From: Bacillota bacterium
GTDB taxonomy: Bacteria > Bacillota > Clostridia > Christensenellales > Aristaeellaceae
Direction of reading: 5' to 3'
Assembly: GCA_023398575.1 (NCBI GenBank)
Contig: JAEWSC010000058.1
Location: 1-64,000, forward strand
DNA: 64,000 nucleotides
The position numbers were made by a program, and so were the translations under genes. The notes under the pieces were generated by a model. The model had not been told where the DNA came from, searched no databases, and saw only the letters and a list, made by a program, of their open reading frames with translations. Every line of letters begins with the position of its first letter. The stretch's first letter is position 1. Of this stretch, positions 9,169 to 17,790 are shown in pieces.

Positions 9169-9633
9169 ATGAGCGATTATATCAGATGGATCAGAGAAAA
9201 AGTTGGGCACGACACAATCATTCTAAACTTCTCTGGAGCCATTATCACCAATGAAAAGGGGGACATTCTGCTGCAGAAAAGAAGTGGAGGAGAGGATATT
9301 TGGGGACTTCCTGGAGGGGCGATTGAAGTAGGTGAATCTATTGAAGAAGCAGCAATCAGAGAGCTCAAAGAAGAGACGGGCCTTGATATTCAAGTAGACT
9401 ATTTCATTGGCGTATATTCGAAATATTTTACGGAATATCCCAATGGAGATAAAGCCCAATCCATTTGCTATTTGTTTAAAGGAAATGTTGTAAGCGGAAC
9501 TCTTCACTGTGATCATAAAGAAACCTTTGATTTGCGCTATTTTGATAGGAATCATGTTCCAAAGCTATTCTTACAACAACATACAGATATGGTCAATGAT
9601 TTTTTTCAGGATAAAAGGGGCGTGTTCAGATAA
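9169..9633 (+). CDS. Nudix hydrolase
   Basis: A 154-aa pyrophosphohydrolase. The Nudix box Gx5Ex7REUxEExGU is complete: GAIEVGE, seven residues, then RELKEETGL (about residues 50-72). The substrate may be an oxidised or signalling nucleotide, not decidable here. ATG 9169 follows AGGAGGAAAGAA; the longer frame from 9034 has no ribosome site. The gene and the next one are visibly richer in A+T than their neighbours, which hints at transfer. Confidence 0.9.
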   Translation: MSDYIRWIREKVGHDTIILNFSGAIITNEKGDILLQKRSGGEDIWGLPGGAIEVGESIEEAAIRELKEETGLDIQVDYFIGVYSKYFTEYPNGDKAQSICYLFKGNVVSGTLHCDHKETFDLRYFDRNHVPKLFLQQHTDMVNDFFQDKRGVFR

Positions 9634-9683
9634 CATTTTTGTGTATGTTATCTCGAACCTAACAATAAAGAGGGGGAGAAAAA

Positions 9684-10028
9684 ATGATTTACGAGCTTCG
9701 AACATATTACATTCATCCTGGAAAGCTAGAGGATATTCATCAAAGATTTTCTACGCTCACAATTGATTTATTTAAGAAACACGGAATGAATACATTGGAT
9801 TTTTGGGAAGATGCGGAAGGCAAGAATATCATTTATTACATACTTGAACATAAAGACATGGAATCAAGAGAACAGAGCTTTATCGATTTTAGAAACGATC
9901 CAGAATGGATTGAGGGAAAAAGGCTCTCCGAATTAAATGGACCTATCGTAGAGAAGATTGAAAGTATTTTTATGAAAAGAGTCCCCTATTCTCCTGCAAA
10001 CATCTCAGATAAGAAACAATTGTACTAA
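9684..10028 (+). CDS. NIPSNAP family protein
   Basis: A 114-aa protein with the NIPSNAP signature: an opening YELRTYYIHPGKL, KHGMNTLDFWED in the middle, and a DPEWIEGKRLSELNGP-type segment near residue 76. This is a ferredoxin-like alpha/beta barrel fold; bacterial functions are poorly defined. The ATG lies after AGAGGGGGAG, 50 nt downstream of the Nudix stop, so the two probably form a small operon. It shares the AT-rich codon use of the Nudix gene. Confidence 0.85.
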   Translation: MIYELRTYYIHPGKLEDIHQRFSTLTIDLFKKHGMNTLDFWEDAEGKNIIYYILEHKDMESREQSFIDFRNDPEWIEGKRLSELNGPIVEKIESIFMKRVPYSPANISDKKQLY

Positions 10029-10148
10029 AAGCATACGCCAAGCGCCCCTATACGGCATTTCAATATCTACTATACAATCTCTTCCATATGCGGTACAATG
10101 TTGCTTATTTTCAAAAGTGCATCACAAAAGCAGGAAAGGCGGAAGTTT

Positions 10149-11171
10149 ATGCCGCTGATTCAGACAGACAACCTGACCAAGGTGTACCGGCAAAACGTAA
10201 AGCAGCCGGGTTTGAAGGGCGCCTTGCGCAGCCTTGTCAAAACGGAATGGACAGAAAAGGTAGCGGTAGACGCGGTCTCTTTTTCCATGGAGGAAGGCGA
10301 ATCCCTGGCCTGCATCGGGGAAAACGGGGCGGGCAAATCCACGCTGATCAAAATGCTGGTAGGCATATTAACGCCTACCAAGGGAAATGTGGCGGTCTAC
10401 GGCCAAAGCCCCATGGCGCACCATGCCCAATACCTGAAAAAGATCGGCGTCATCTTCGGCCAGAAAACGAACCTGTGGTGGGATATTCCCGTCATCGAAA
10501 GCTACAATGCCATTAAGGTATTGTACAAGCTGGACAGTGCCTTGTTCGACAAGAATATGCGCATGGTCACAGAACTACTGGATCTTTCTCCGATACTAAA
10601 TTCTCCGGCCCGCCGCCTGTCTCTGGGCCAGCGCATGAAGGCGGATATCGGGCTGATTTTTCTGCACGGGCCGAAGCTTTTGTATTTGGACGAACCCACC
10701 ATCGGCCTGGATATCAACGTCAAATTTGCCATTCGCCAGTTCATACGCAAAATGAACCAGGAAAACGGTGTGTCTGTGCTGCTGACCAGCCATGACCTGA
10801 ACGATATTGAGCAGATCAGCGACAACGCACTGGTTTTGTCCGCCGGCCGGGTGCATTACCACGGCCCGCTGAAGGAGCTAAAGCACAGGTACGCTTCCGG
10901 CCGCACCATCGCGGTAGAAGGGCCGGCCTCGGAGGATATTGCGCCGATGATTCCCAAAGCCAAGGTCACAATAGATGGTCTGACTACCCGCATCGCTTTT
11001 GATATGGGGGATTACAGCCCCAGGGAGATGCTGGACCTGGTATCCAGGTGCTATGACATCAAGGATATTACGGTGAACGAGCCAGGCATCGACCAGGTGG
11101 TGTCCCAGATTTTTTCGGCAGGGGCATTAGAGGTAAGAGCGCAAAATGCCCATGCAGCAGGTGGGGCATAA
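10149..11171 (+). CDS. ABC-2 exporter ATP-binding subunit
   Basis: A 340-aa ATPase. Walker A is GENGAGKST (about residues 56-64), the signature region reads RRLSLGQRMKADI, and Walker B is LLYLDEPTIGLD. The long N-terminus and the about 100-residue extension after the H-loop (TSHDLNDIEQ) fit the COG4586-type ATPases that pair with two DUF990-like permeases. The start ATG follows AGGAAAGGCGG; the in-frame ATG 10098 is rejected. First gene of a three-gene operon (4 nt and 2 nt gaps), probably an exporter of a lipid or small molecule; substrate unknown. Confidence 0.9.
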   Translation: MPLIQTDNLTKVYRQNVKQPGLKGALRSLVKTEWTEKVAVDAVSFSMEEGESLACIGENGAGKSTLIKMLVGILTPTKGNVAVYGQSPMAHHAQYLKKIGVIFGQKTNLWWDIPVIESYNAIKVLYKLDSALFDKNMRMVTELLDLSPILNSPARRLSLGQRMKADIGLIFLHGPKLLYLDEPTIGLDINVKFAIRQFIRKMNQENGVSVLLTSHDLNDIEQISDNALVLSAGRVHYHGPLKELKHRYASGRTIAVEGPASEDIAPMIPKAKVTIDGLTTRIAFDMGDYSPREMLDLVSRCYDIKDITVNEPGIDQVVSQIFSAGALEVRAQNAHAAGGA

Positions 11172-11175
11172 AGCG

Positions 11176-11973
11176 ATGAAGCAATTTGCAAAGCTTGTTT
11201 CCTTGACCATGCAGAGTGCGCTGTTTTACAGAGCCGCATTCTTTTTTTCCATGATCACACCGCTGATACTGCTGGGCGGGCAGTTCATGCTTTGGCACAG
11301 CCTGTACGCAAACGGCGGCGGCGCACAAATCGGCAGCTTTGCCGCCAAGGATATGTACGCCTATGTTCTCATCTCGTTTTTTGTCAGCAACCTGCTCACC
11401 TGGAGCAGCGAAAATATGCTTTCCCGGGAGATTCGCAAGGGTACCATTGTGTCCAGATGCCTAAAGCCGGTATCCTTCCTGAACCAGTCTCTGGCGGACA
11501 TGACCGGGTATGTGATCCCCCAGGTACTCATCAACGGTATCGTAGTAGCTGTGTCGCTTTTGCTGTTTTCCCAAAGCTTTGCTCTGCCGGATGCGGTATC
11601 TCTGCCGACAGCCCTATGCAGCCTTATACTTTCGGTGCTGCTGCGGATGATGATGGTTAGCTGCTTCAGCCTGTTGTGCTTTTTTACCACCAGTCACCTG
11701 GGTCTTTCCTGGGTGCGCACGGCGCTGATGGAATTTCTCTCCGGTGCGCTGATCCCGGTGGCATTGTTCCCCGGCTGGCTGAAAACCATCGCCTGGCTGA
11801 CGCCCTTTCCCCTGATGGTGCAGGCACCTGTGGCGCTGATGCTGGATCAACCGCTGCCCATGCCGGTTTGGATAAGCCTTTTGCTGCAGATTTTTTGGAT
11901 TGCCATATTCTACTATGCCCATCAGGCCATGTATGAAAAGGTGCGCAGAACCGTTTCCTTTGCGGGAGGCTGA
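11176..11973 (+). CDS. ABC-2 family permease, first subunit
   Basis: A 265-aa integral membrane protein with about six hydrophobic segments, similar in layout to COG4587 permeases. The N-terminal part MKQFAKLVSLTMQSALFYR precedes the first helix, as usual for this group. ATG 11176 lies 4 nt after the ATPase stop, with GGTGGGG upstream. It is expected to form a heterodimer with the next permease, powered by the upstream ATPase. Confidence 0.85.
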   Translation: MKQFAKLVSLTMQSALFYRAAFFFSMITPLILLGGQFMLWHSLYANGGGAQIGSFAAKDMYAYVLISFFVSNLLTWSSENMLSREIRKGTIVSRCLKPVSFLNQSLADMTGYVIPQVLINGIVVAVSLLLFSQSFALPDAVSLPTALCSLILSVLLRMMMVSCFSLLCFFTTSHLGLSWVRTALMEFLSGALIPVALFPGWLKTIAWLTPFPLMVQAPVALMLDQPLPMPVWISLLLQIFWIAIFYYAHQAMYEKVRRTVSFAGG

Positions 11974-11975
11974 GA

Positions 11976-12755
11976 ATGCTCAAGATTTATTGGATGCTAA
12001 AAGGCCAGTATTTGAAAACCGCCATGGAATACCGCTTCAACTTTTGGCTGATGGCGGTGGCCGGCTTTCTGATGCGTACGCTCATGATGGGCGTGGCCTT
12101 TGTCCTGTACCGCAATGTGCCCTCCATTGCCGGCTTTTCCGAAGGCCAGGTGTATCTAATCATGTCCTTCATGTTCATTACAGAAGGGATGAGCAACATC
12201 TTTTTTGATGGCATCTGGTATATACCGCGGTTGGTGTTTTCGGGAGAGCTGGATGTGATGCTCTCCCGGCCTGTGTCGCCGCTGTACCAAATTTTCTCCC
12301 ACGAGGTGGGTCTGCAGGGCGTAGGTGTGCTGGGAATTGGGTTTCTGGGGCTGTTTCTGGCGCTTCACACCCTGGGTGCGCTGACCCTCCCCGCGCTCTT
12401 GCTGTGTGCCTTGCTCATTACCTGCGGAACGGCGGTGCGCATTTCCAGCTATCTGATTGGCGCCAGCAACGTATTCTGGCTCAAAGCCGGCGGGCAATTG
12501 AACGTGCCCTACACCATGTACAGTATCGGCGAATATGCCAAGTATCCCGTCAGGGTGTATCCCATCTTCATGCAGGTGATTCTGTTTGGCTTGATTCCTT
12601 ACGCCTTTATCGGGTTTGTACCCTGCCTGGTGCTGTCGGGCGAGGGGACCTTGTGGTATACACTTTTGACGATAGCCGTCAGCGCCGTTTATTTCCTGAT
12701 TGCCAGGGCAGTGTTTTATAAAGGCATCAATAAGTATGAGAGTATGGGGATGTAG
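11976..12755 (+). CDS. ABC-2 family permease, second subunit
   Basis: A 259-aa membrane protein of the COG3694 (DUF990-like) type, with six predicted helices. Near residue 35 is a short TLMMGVAFVLYRNV helix. The segment NVPYTMYSIGEYAKYPVRVY is typical of this family: an amphipathic stretch ahead of the last helices. GGGAGG precedes the start, which is 2 nt past the first permease. It completes the exporter operon. Confidence 0.88.
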   Translation: MLKIYWMLKGQYLKTAMEYRFNFWLMAVAGFLMRTLMMGVAFVLYRNVPSIAGFSEGQVYLIMSFMFITEGMSNIFFDGIWYIPRLVFSGELDVMLSRPVSPLYQIFSHEVGLQGVGVLGIGFLGLFLALHTLGALTLPALLLCALLITCGTAVRISSYLIGASNVFWLKAGGQLNVPYTMYSIGEYAKYPVRVYPIFMQVILFGLIPYAFIGFVPCLVLSGEGTLWYTLLTIAVSAVYFLIARAVFYKGINKYESMGM

Positions 12756-12820
12756 TCGCTTATCAAAAAAGATTTGCGCGCATCTGCATTCAGCAAATAG
12801 GTACAACGGTATCACCCACA

Positions 12821-12861
12821 AGCAAAGCCCCTGTTTCGCAAATGGAAACAGGGGCTTTGCT
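12821..12861. terminator. bidirectional terminator
   Basis: A perfect 17-bp stem (12821-12837 with 12845-12861, core AAAGCCCCTGTTTC) and a 7-nt loop lie between the convergent exporter operon and the metal ATPase. Confidence 0.8.
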
Positions 12862-12889
12862 ATGGTGCCGTTTTATTGAAGTATAAGAT

Positions 12890-15025
12890 TTATTCAATTG
12901 CCTTATGAACTGGCCTGCCCAGGCGGATTACGCCTGTCAGCAGCACGCACAGCAGGGATACGCCAACATCCGCGATCACCGCCAGCCACATGTTGGCGAT
13001 GCCGGCAATGCCCAGCACCATCACAGCCAGTTTCACAATCAGGGCAATGGCCACGTTGATGCGAATGATTCTGGCGGTACGCCTGGCGGTGATGATTCCT
13101 TCCGGCAGCGCACTCAAGTTGCCCGCTGCCAGCACGCAGTCTGCCGCCTCCATCGCCGCCTGGCTGCCGATGCCGCCCATGGCGATACCCACATGGGCGG
13201 CCGCCAGTACCGGCGCATCGTTAATGCCATCGCCTACAAAGGCCACCCTGCGCCCGCTGCCCGTGATTTCCTTCACAGCAGCCACCTTGCCCTCCGGCAA
13301 TAGCCCGGCGCGGAGTTCTGTAATGCCATCTAGGTTTCGCACGGTGTTTGCACCCCGCTTACTATCGCCGGTGAGTACGGCGATCTTGCCGATTTTCAGC
13401 TTACGCAAGCTATTTAGCACGCTTTGCGCCTCTGTCCGCACCACATCGCTGAGCCTAAAGCTGCCAAGATACTTTTGATCCTGCACGGCGTGCACCTGGT
13501 CATCCTCATGCCCTGCGGGAATGAAAATGCCATTATCCGCAAGCAGCGATGGGCTGCCGCACAAGATTTCACGGTCTTCTGTTTTTACCTTCACGCCCTT
13601 GCCAGGAATTTCGTGATACTCCATAACCTCTGCGGAAAGGGAGTTTTGGGAAAGCCAATCCAATGCCTTTTGCGATTGTACAATGCTGCGGGCCAAGGGA
13701 TGCTGCGCCCGGCCTTCGGCCAAAATAGCGGCGGAAAGCAGCGCGTCTTCACTGATATCCTTTGCAGGATGTACAGCCGCAAGCGCAAATACGCCCTCGG
13801 TCAACGTACCGGTTTTGTCCAGAGCTAGGGCATCCACCTTCGCCAAAGCTTCCAGCACCGCGCCGCCCTTGACCAAAAGGCCACGGCGAGCGCTGTCGCC
13901 CATGCCGGCCACATAGCCCAGCGGGACAGACAGAACCAAAGCGCAGGGGCAGCTGATCATCAGCAGCAGCAGCGCCCGGTAGCCCCATTCAGGAAAGCTG
14001 CCAAGACCAAATATGGGCGGCAGAACAAAGATCAGCGCGGCCACAGCTACCACCGCCGGGGTATAGATGGCTGCAAACTTGCCTAAGAAACGCTCCGGTG
14101 CGGCCTTTCTGGCAGCTTCCTCCCTGGTCATGCGCAGGATACGGGCGACGGTGCTTTCCGCCGCGGGCTTCTCGCATTTGATTCGTATCATGGGCCCGGC
14201 GATTAGGCTGCCGGAAAGAACGTTATCTCCCGGTGCGCAGCTGACAGGCGCCGATTCGCCGGTCAAGGCGGAGGTATCCAGCGCGCTTTCGCCCTGCAAT
14301 ATAACCCCGTCTACCGGGATGCGCTCGCCGGTGCGCACTTCCAATATATCCCCCGGCTGCACGGCTGAGGTGGGCATATCGACCACTTCGCCGAGTACCA
14401 CGTGGGCCGTATCGCTAACCAGCTTGGACAGCGCACGAATATCTGACCGGCCCTTTAGCACCGCCATATCCTGCAGCGTTTCGCCTACGCGGTAAAACAG
14501 CATGACCGCCGTAGCCTCAACACCTTCATTCAGCGCCCAGGCGCCCAGGGTAGCAATGGTCATGAGCAATGTTTCATCCAGCGCCTGCCCGCTTTTTATA
14601 CGGCTGTATGCCGCTTTGATGACCGGGAAGCCGGCGAGGAGATATGCAGCAATCGTCAATATGGTTTTAATACCTGGCCATACGTTTTCCAATAGAATGC
14701 CCGCCGCCAGCAGCAGTATGGCAATGCCTACGGACAAAAATGCCTGTTTGAATTCACTACGTTTATCGTCTTCCTCTTGAATCGCGTCAGCGGCCGTTTG
14801 CTCCTGCCAATCCAGCACCTGCGTATCCGGCTCAATGGCTCCTACGACTTCCCTGATGCGCGCATCCATGTGCACGCCCATATCCCCCGCAAACTCCACC
14901 GTCAGCCGCTCAAACGCAAACTGAACCTGCGCACCGTTTACGCCCGGCAGCTCGGATACCGCGCGGCCGATCTTCGCGGCGCAGTTGGCGCAATCCAAAT
15001 CCTTTAGCCGATAGCTCTTGACCAT
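12890..15025 (-). CDS. cadA: CadA-type heavy-metal P1B ATPase
   Basis: A 711-aa membrane pump expected to expel Zn2+, Cd2+ or Co2+. In order: an HMA domain with CANC (residues 12-15), early helices, the TGES phosphatase loop (LTGESAP), the CPC metal-site helix (SCPCALVLSVP, about residue 358), the DKTGT phosphorylation site (about 400), and GDGINDAP. The CPC helix, rather than a copper-specific arrangement, and the single CxxC domain favour Zn/Cd/Pb specificity. ATG 15025 has GGCGGAGG upstream; the longer frame to 15106 runs through the operator and is rejected. Control by the dyads at 15066-15114 is likely. Confidence 0.92.
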   Translation of the reverse strand: MVKSYRLKDLDCANCAAKIGRAVSELPGVNGAQVQFAFERLTVEFAGDMGVHMDARIREVVGAIEPDTQVLDWQEQTAADAIQEEDDKRSEFKQAFLSVGIAILLLAAGILLENVWPGIKTILTIAAYLLAGFPVIKAAYSRIKSGQALDETLLMTIATLGAWALNEGVEATAVMLFYRVGETLQDMAVLKGRSDIRALSKLVSDTAHVVLGEVVDMPTSAVQPGDILEVRTGERIPVDGVILQGESALDTSALTGESAPVSCAPGDNVLSGSLIAGPMIRIKCEKPAAESTVARILRMTREEAARKAAPERFLGKFAAIYTPAVVAVAALIFVLPPIFGLGSFPEWGYRALLLLMISCPCALVLSVPLGYVAGMGDSARRGLLVKGGAVLEALAKVDALALDKTGTLTEGVFALAAVHPAKDISEDALLSAAILAEGRAQHPLARSIVQSQKALDWLSQNSLSAEVMEYHEIPGKGVKVKTEDREILCGSPSLLADNGIFIPAGHEDDQVHAVQDQKYLGSFRLSDVVRTEAQSVLNSLRKLKIGKIAVLTGDSKRGANTVRNLDGITELRAGLLPEGKVAAVKEITGSGRRVAFVGDGINDAPVLAAAHVGIAMGGIGSQAAMEAADCVLAAGNLSALPEGIITARRTARIIRINVAIALIVKLAVMVLGIAGIANMWLAVIADVGVSLLCVLLTGVIRLGRPVHKAIE

Positions 15026-15065
15026 AGGTCCTCCGCCTTTCCATCCGGCATGTATTCTGAAAAAA

Positions 15066-15114
15066 ACATATGAGCGGTCGCTCACATTTATTATATGCGC
15101 GATCACTCATATGT
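15066..15114. promoter_or_regulatory. paired dyad operator overlapping the cadA promoter
   Basis: ACATATGAGCGGTCGC (15066-15081) and GCGATCACTCATATGT (15099-15114) are inverted repeats matching at 14 of 16 positions. Each arm is also part of a smaller palindrome, best seen as TGAGCG-GT-CGCTCA at 15071-15084. One copy sits in the promoter spacer and the other just after the -10 box, an arrangement for repression. An ArsR/SmtB- or TetR-type regulator would fit; none is encoded nearby. Confidence 0.75.
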
Positions 15115-15119
15115 GTCAA
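15090..15119 (-). promoter_or_regulatory. consensus promoter of the metal ATPase
   Basis: On the minus strand TTGACA (15114-15119) and TATAAT (15090-15095) are both perfect, with an 18-nt spacer. The distal operator arm (15099-15114) fills the spacer. Confidence 0.85.
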
Positions 15120-15166
15120 TAGTCATATGAACATTCTGTCAACTATTTTTTTATTGAGAATGCCGA

Positions 15167-15949
15167 TTACTCTTCTTCGCCCAGCTCTTCCATAAGCATT
15201 GGCGCAACACCCAGCACATCCTCCACCGGGATGCCGATGGAGAAACCATGGCCGGGGGTCGAAAGACCGGCGCCTTTGCAGATTTCCTGCATCACGGCCT
15301 GCTTCTGTTCTTTTTTGACCAGGATCAGCACAACTTCTTTTTCGGGCTGAATGGTAATGCCAAAAAACTTCTCCGCCTCTTCATGGCCTGCGCCGCGGGC
15401 ATTGAGTACCGTGCCGCCCCTGGCCCCGGCCTTTGTGGCAGCCTCCATCACCTTGTCGGAAAAGCCGCGGTTGACAATGGTAATAACAAGACTATGCGCA
15501 TGGTTGTCCATTTCGTTCACCTCATATTTGGAAGCCGTTTCTCTATCGTCTTTATCGTTTGCTTCCGTACCGTTTAAATACGCCAGTGTCTTTGCGCCGC
15601 CCACGCTGCCAATTAATATGGTGAAAGCGATGCCCCGGCCCGGCGCATCCAGGCGCATAGACTGCATCAGCCGCTTGAGCGCCTTGTTTCCGCCTTCTGT
15701 TCGGATGGAGCTTATCACAATGTCCTTTTCCGTTTCACCGAGGCCCAGGTAATTAAGCACCGCTTTTCTAGCCGTGCCCCGGCCCAGCATAATGGTGTGG
15801 AAGAGAACGCCCTCTTTTTTTAACAGGTCGGCTACATGCTGCCCTTTTCCCCTATCTACAATGGTCACCAGCAGCTTCAAATGCACAGACGGGCCTTGCT
15901 TTACAGTACAAGCACCGCCGGCGGGCATACAATCCTGCATAGATTCCAT
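15167..15949 (-). CDS. tandem PII-like signalling protein
   Basis: A 260-aa protein with two PII-like ferredoxin-fold repeats: LKLLVTIVDRGKGQHVADLL (about residues 25-44) and LVITIVNRGFSDKVMEAAT (about 154-172). Each is followed by a Gly-rich turn (GRGTA and ARGAGHEE) and a later VLILVKKEQ or DIVISSI strand. PII proteins bind nucleotides and gate transporters. ATG 15949 follows AAGGGGGAA. It lies 35 nt downstream of the DUF1538 gene in the same direction, so it probably regulates that membrane protein. Tandem fusion within one chain is unusual, as classic PII is a 112-aa trimer subunit. Confidence 0.8.
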   Translation of the reverse strand: MESMQDCMPAGGACTVKQGPSVHLKLLVTIVDRGKGQHVADLLKKEGVLFHTIMLGRGTARKAVLNYLGLGETEKDIVISSIRTEGGNKALKRLMQSMRLDAPGRGIAFTILIGSVGGAKTLAYLNGTEANDKDDRETASKYEVNEMDNHAHSLVITIVNRGFSDKVMEAATKAGARGGTVLNARGAGHEEAEKFFGITIQPEKEVVLILVKKEQKQAVMQEICKGAGLSTPGHGFSIGIPVEDVLGVAPMLMEELGEEE

Positions 15950-15984
15950 AATGCTTCCCCCTTATATACATTGGTCCCAAGCCG

Positions 15985-17508
15985 CTACAGTTCGATAATC
16001 TCTTCGGTTTCTGGCTGTTTTTCCTCCGCCTTGTCCAAAGCTGCGGCTTTCTCGTCCCGCTTCGTCTTAATGGCGTAAATCAAGCCCAGCACCTGTATGG
16101 TAATCAGCGGCGTCATGGCCACCATGGCCACCGTGCCGAAGGCATCCTTTAGTATATTGCCGCCCACAGCGCCGGTGACACCCATGGCAAAGGGCAAAAG
16201 GAAGGTGGCCGTCATGGGGCCTGACGCCACGCCACCAGAGTCAAAGGCGATGGCCGTAAAGATGCGGGGCACAATAAACGAAAGCGTTAACGCGATCAAA
16301 TACCCCGGCACCAGGAAATACCATATGCTGATGCCTGTCATGGCCCGGACCATGGAAAGCCCTACGGATGCCGCCATACCGGCGGCCAGGCTGCCAATCA
16401 TGGCCTTTTTGGAAATGGCGCCGCCGGTCAATTCCTCTACCTGCTCATTGAGCACGTGCACCGCCGGCTCGGCCGAAACAATAAAGTAACCAATGACCAT
16501 GCCCAGGGGAATCAAAATCCACTTATAAGGCAATTGGGCGATCTGGCTGCCCAGCAGGTTGCCGGCCGGCATAAAGCCTACATTCACCCCGGTCAAAAAC
16601 ACCACCAAGCCAAGGTAGGTATAGAGAACGCCCACCGCCATGCGGGCCAGCTGGCTCTTGGGCAGCTTTAAAAACCGCCATTGGAAGAAAAGGAACACCG
16701 CTACAATGGGCGAGAGCGCAATGGCCACATCCTTAAAATAGTGGGGTAGCGCCTCGCCAAACAAACGCAGGATATCCATCGTCGTCTTGGGATCGGTCAT
16801 CATGCCAGCCGTTACAGACTGCGGCTGGGCCGGATAAAAAAGGCCCATCAGCATCACCGCGAGAATCGGTCCGACAGAACAAATGGCCACCAGGCCGAAA
16901 GAGTCGTCCTGGGCGTTTTTACCCGCCTCCACACCAGCCACGCCGATGCCCAGCGCCAATATAAACGGCACTGTAATCGGCCCTGTAGTCACGCCGCCGG
17001 AGTCAAAGGCAACGGCCAGATAATCAGGATTGGCAAGCATCGCCAAGGCGAATACGATCACATAAAACGCGATCAGCAAAAACCTAAGAGAAACCTGGAA
17101 CACAATGCGCACAGTTGCCAGCACCAGAAACAGGCCGACGCCCAGCGCTACCGCGCCGATGATCACCGCATCCGGTACAGCAGGAACCTGCCTTGCCAGC
17201 ACGCTTAAATCTGGCTCTGCCACGGTAATCAGTACACCCATTATAAAGGATGAAATGATTAACAGCAACAGCCTGCGGCGCTTGGTTAAGAAAGCGCCCA
17301 TGTGCGTGCCCATGGGCATCATTGCCATATCGGCCCCCAGGGTAAATAGCCCCATACCAAAGATCAGCATCACAGCGCCCACCAGAAATAACCCCATCAC
17401 CCCTACTGATATGGGAGCGATGGTGAAGGTCAGCAGCAATACGATACCGGTAATGGGAAGGACAGAGGAGAGGGATTCACGAACCTTTAAAGCCAGCTTT
17501 TTACGCAA
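15985..17508 (-). CDS. DUF1538 membrane protein, predicted PII-gated transporter
   Basis: A 507-aa protein with about 12 hydrophobic segments in two homologous halves. Each half contains a near-identical AFDSGGV(T/A)(T/S)GP(I/M)T motif, the hallmark of DUF1538. Re-entrant segments around these motifs suggest a substrate path. The start is TTG 17508, chosen because AAAGGAGG lies 7 nt upstream. The PII-like partner is immediately downstream. The transported molecule is unknown. Confidence 0.85.
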   Translation of the reverse strand: MRKKLALKVRESLSSVLPITGIVLLLTFTIAPISVGVMGLFLVGAVMLIFGMGLFTLGADMAMMPMGTHMGAFLTKRRRLLLLIISSFIMGVLITVAEPDLSVLARQVPAVPDAVIIGAVALGVGLFLVLATVRIVFQVSLRFLLIAFYVIVFALAMLANPDYLAVAFDSGGVTTGPITVPFILALGIGVAGVEAGKNAQDDSFGLVAICSVGPILAVMLMGLFYPAQPQSVTAGMMTDPKTTMDILRLFGEALPHYFKDVAIALSPIVAVFLFFQWRFLKLPKSQLARMAVGVLYTYLGLVVFLTGVNVGFMPAGNLLGSQIAQLPYKWILIPLGMVIGYFIVSAEPAVHVLNEQVEELTGGAISKKAMIGSLAAGMAASVGLSMVRAMTGISIWYFLVPGYLIALTLSFIVPRIFTAIAFDSGGVASGPMTATFLLPFAMGVTGAVGGNILKDAFGTVAMVAMTPLITIQVLGLIYAIKTKRDEKAAALDKAEEKQPETEEIIEL

Positions 17509-17720
17509 CGCGTGTCCTCCTTTCGTCGAAAGTGACGCCTGTTTGGCGGCACTTTACTATCAAAATCAGGCGGAAAAAGGATACCGTTACTTCGAGCATA
17601 CCATGAACCGCATAGGTTGGCAACCCTATCAAACACAATTTCATGAGACAATTCCTTATAAAAAGGTTAGCAAAATATGCATGAAAGGGCACTGTATGCA
17701 AGAAACAGGGGTTCCGTGCC

Positions 17721-17749
17721 TTGCCTGATTTAGGAACATATGGTATACT
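17721..17749 (+). promoter_or_regulatory. promoter for the YbhN-like gene
   Basis: TTGCCT (17721-17726) and TATACT (17744-17749) with a 17-nt spacer, 42 nt before ATG 17791. Confidence 0.5.
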
Positions 17750-17790
17750 CATCGTTGCATGATGGCGCAAAACCATCCTCAGGGGGGCAA

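Noticed and set aside
12156..12821. 221-codon minus-strand ORF under the ABC-2 permease
   Set aside because: Its composition is Gln/His/Arg-rich shadow sequence with no ribosome site, opposite a clear membrane protein gene.
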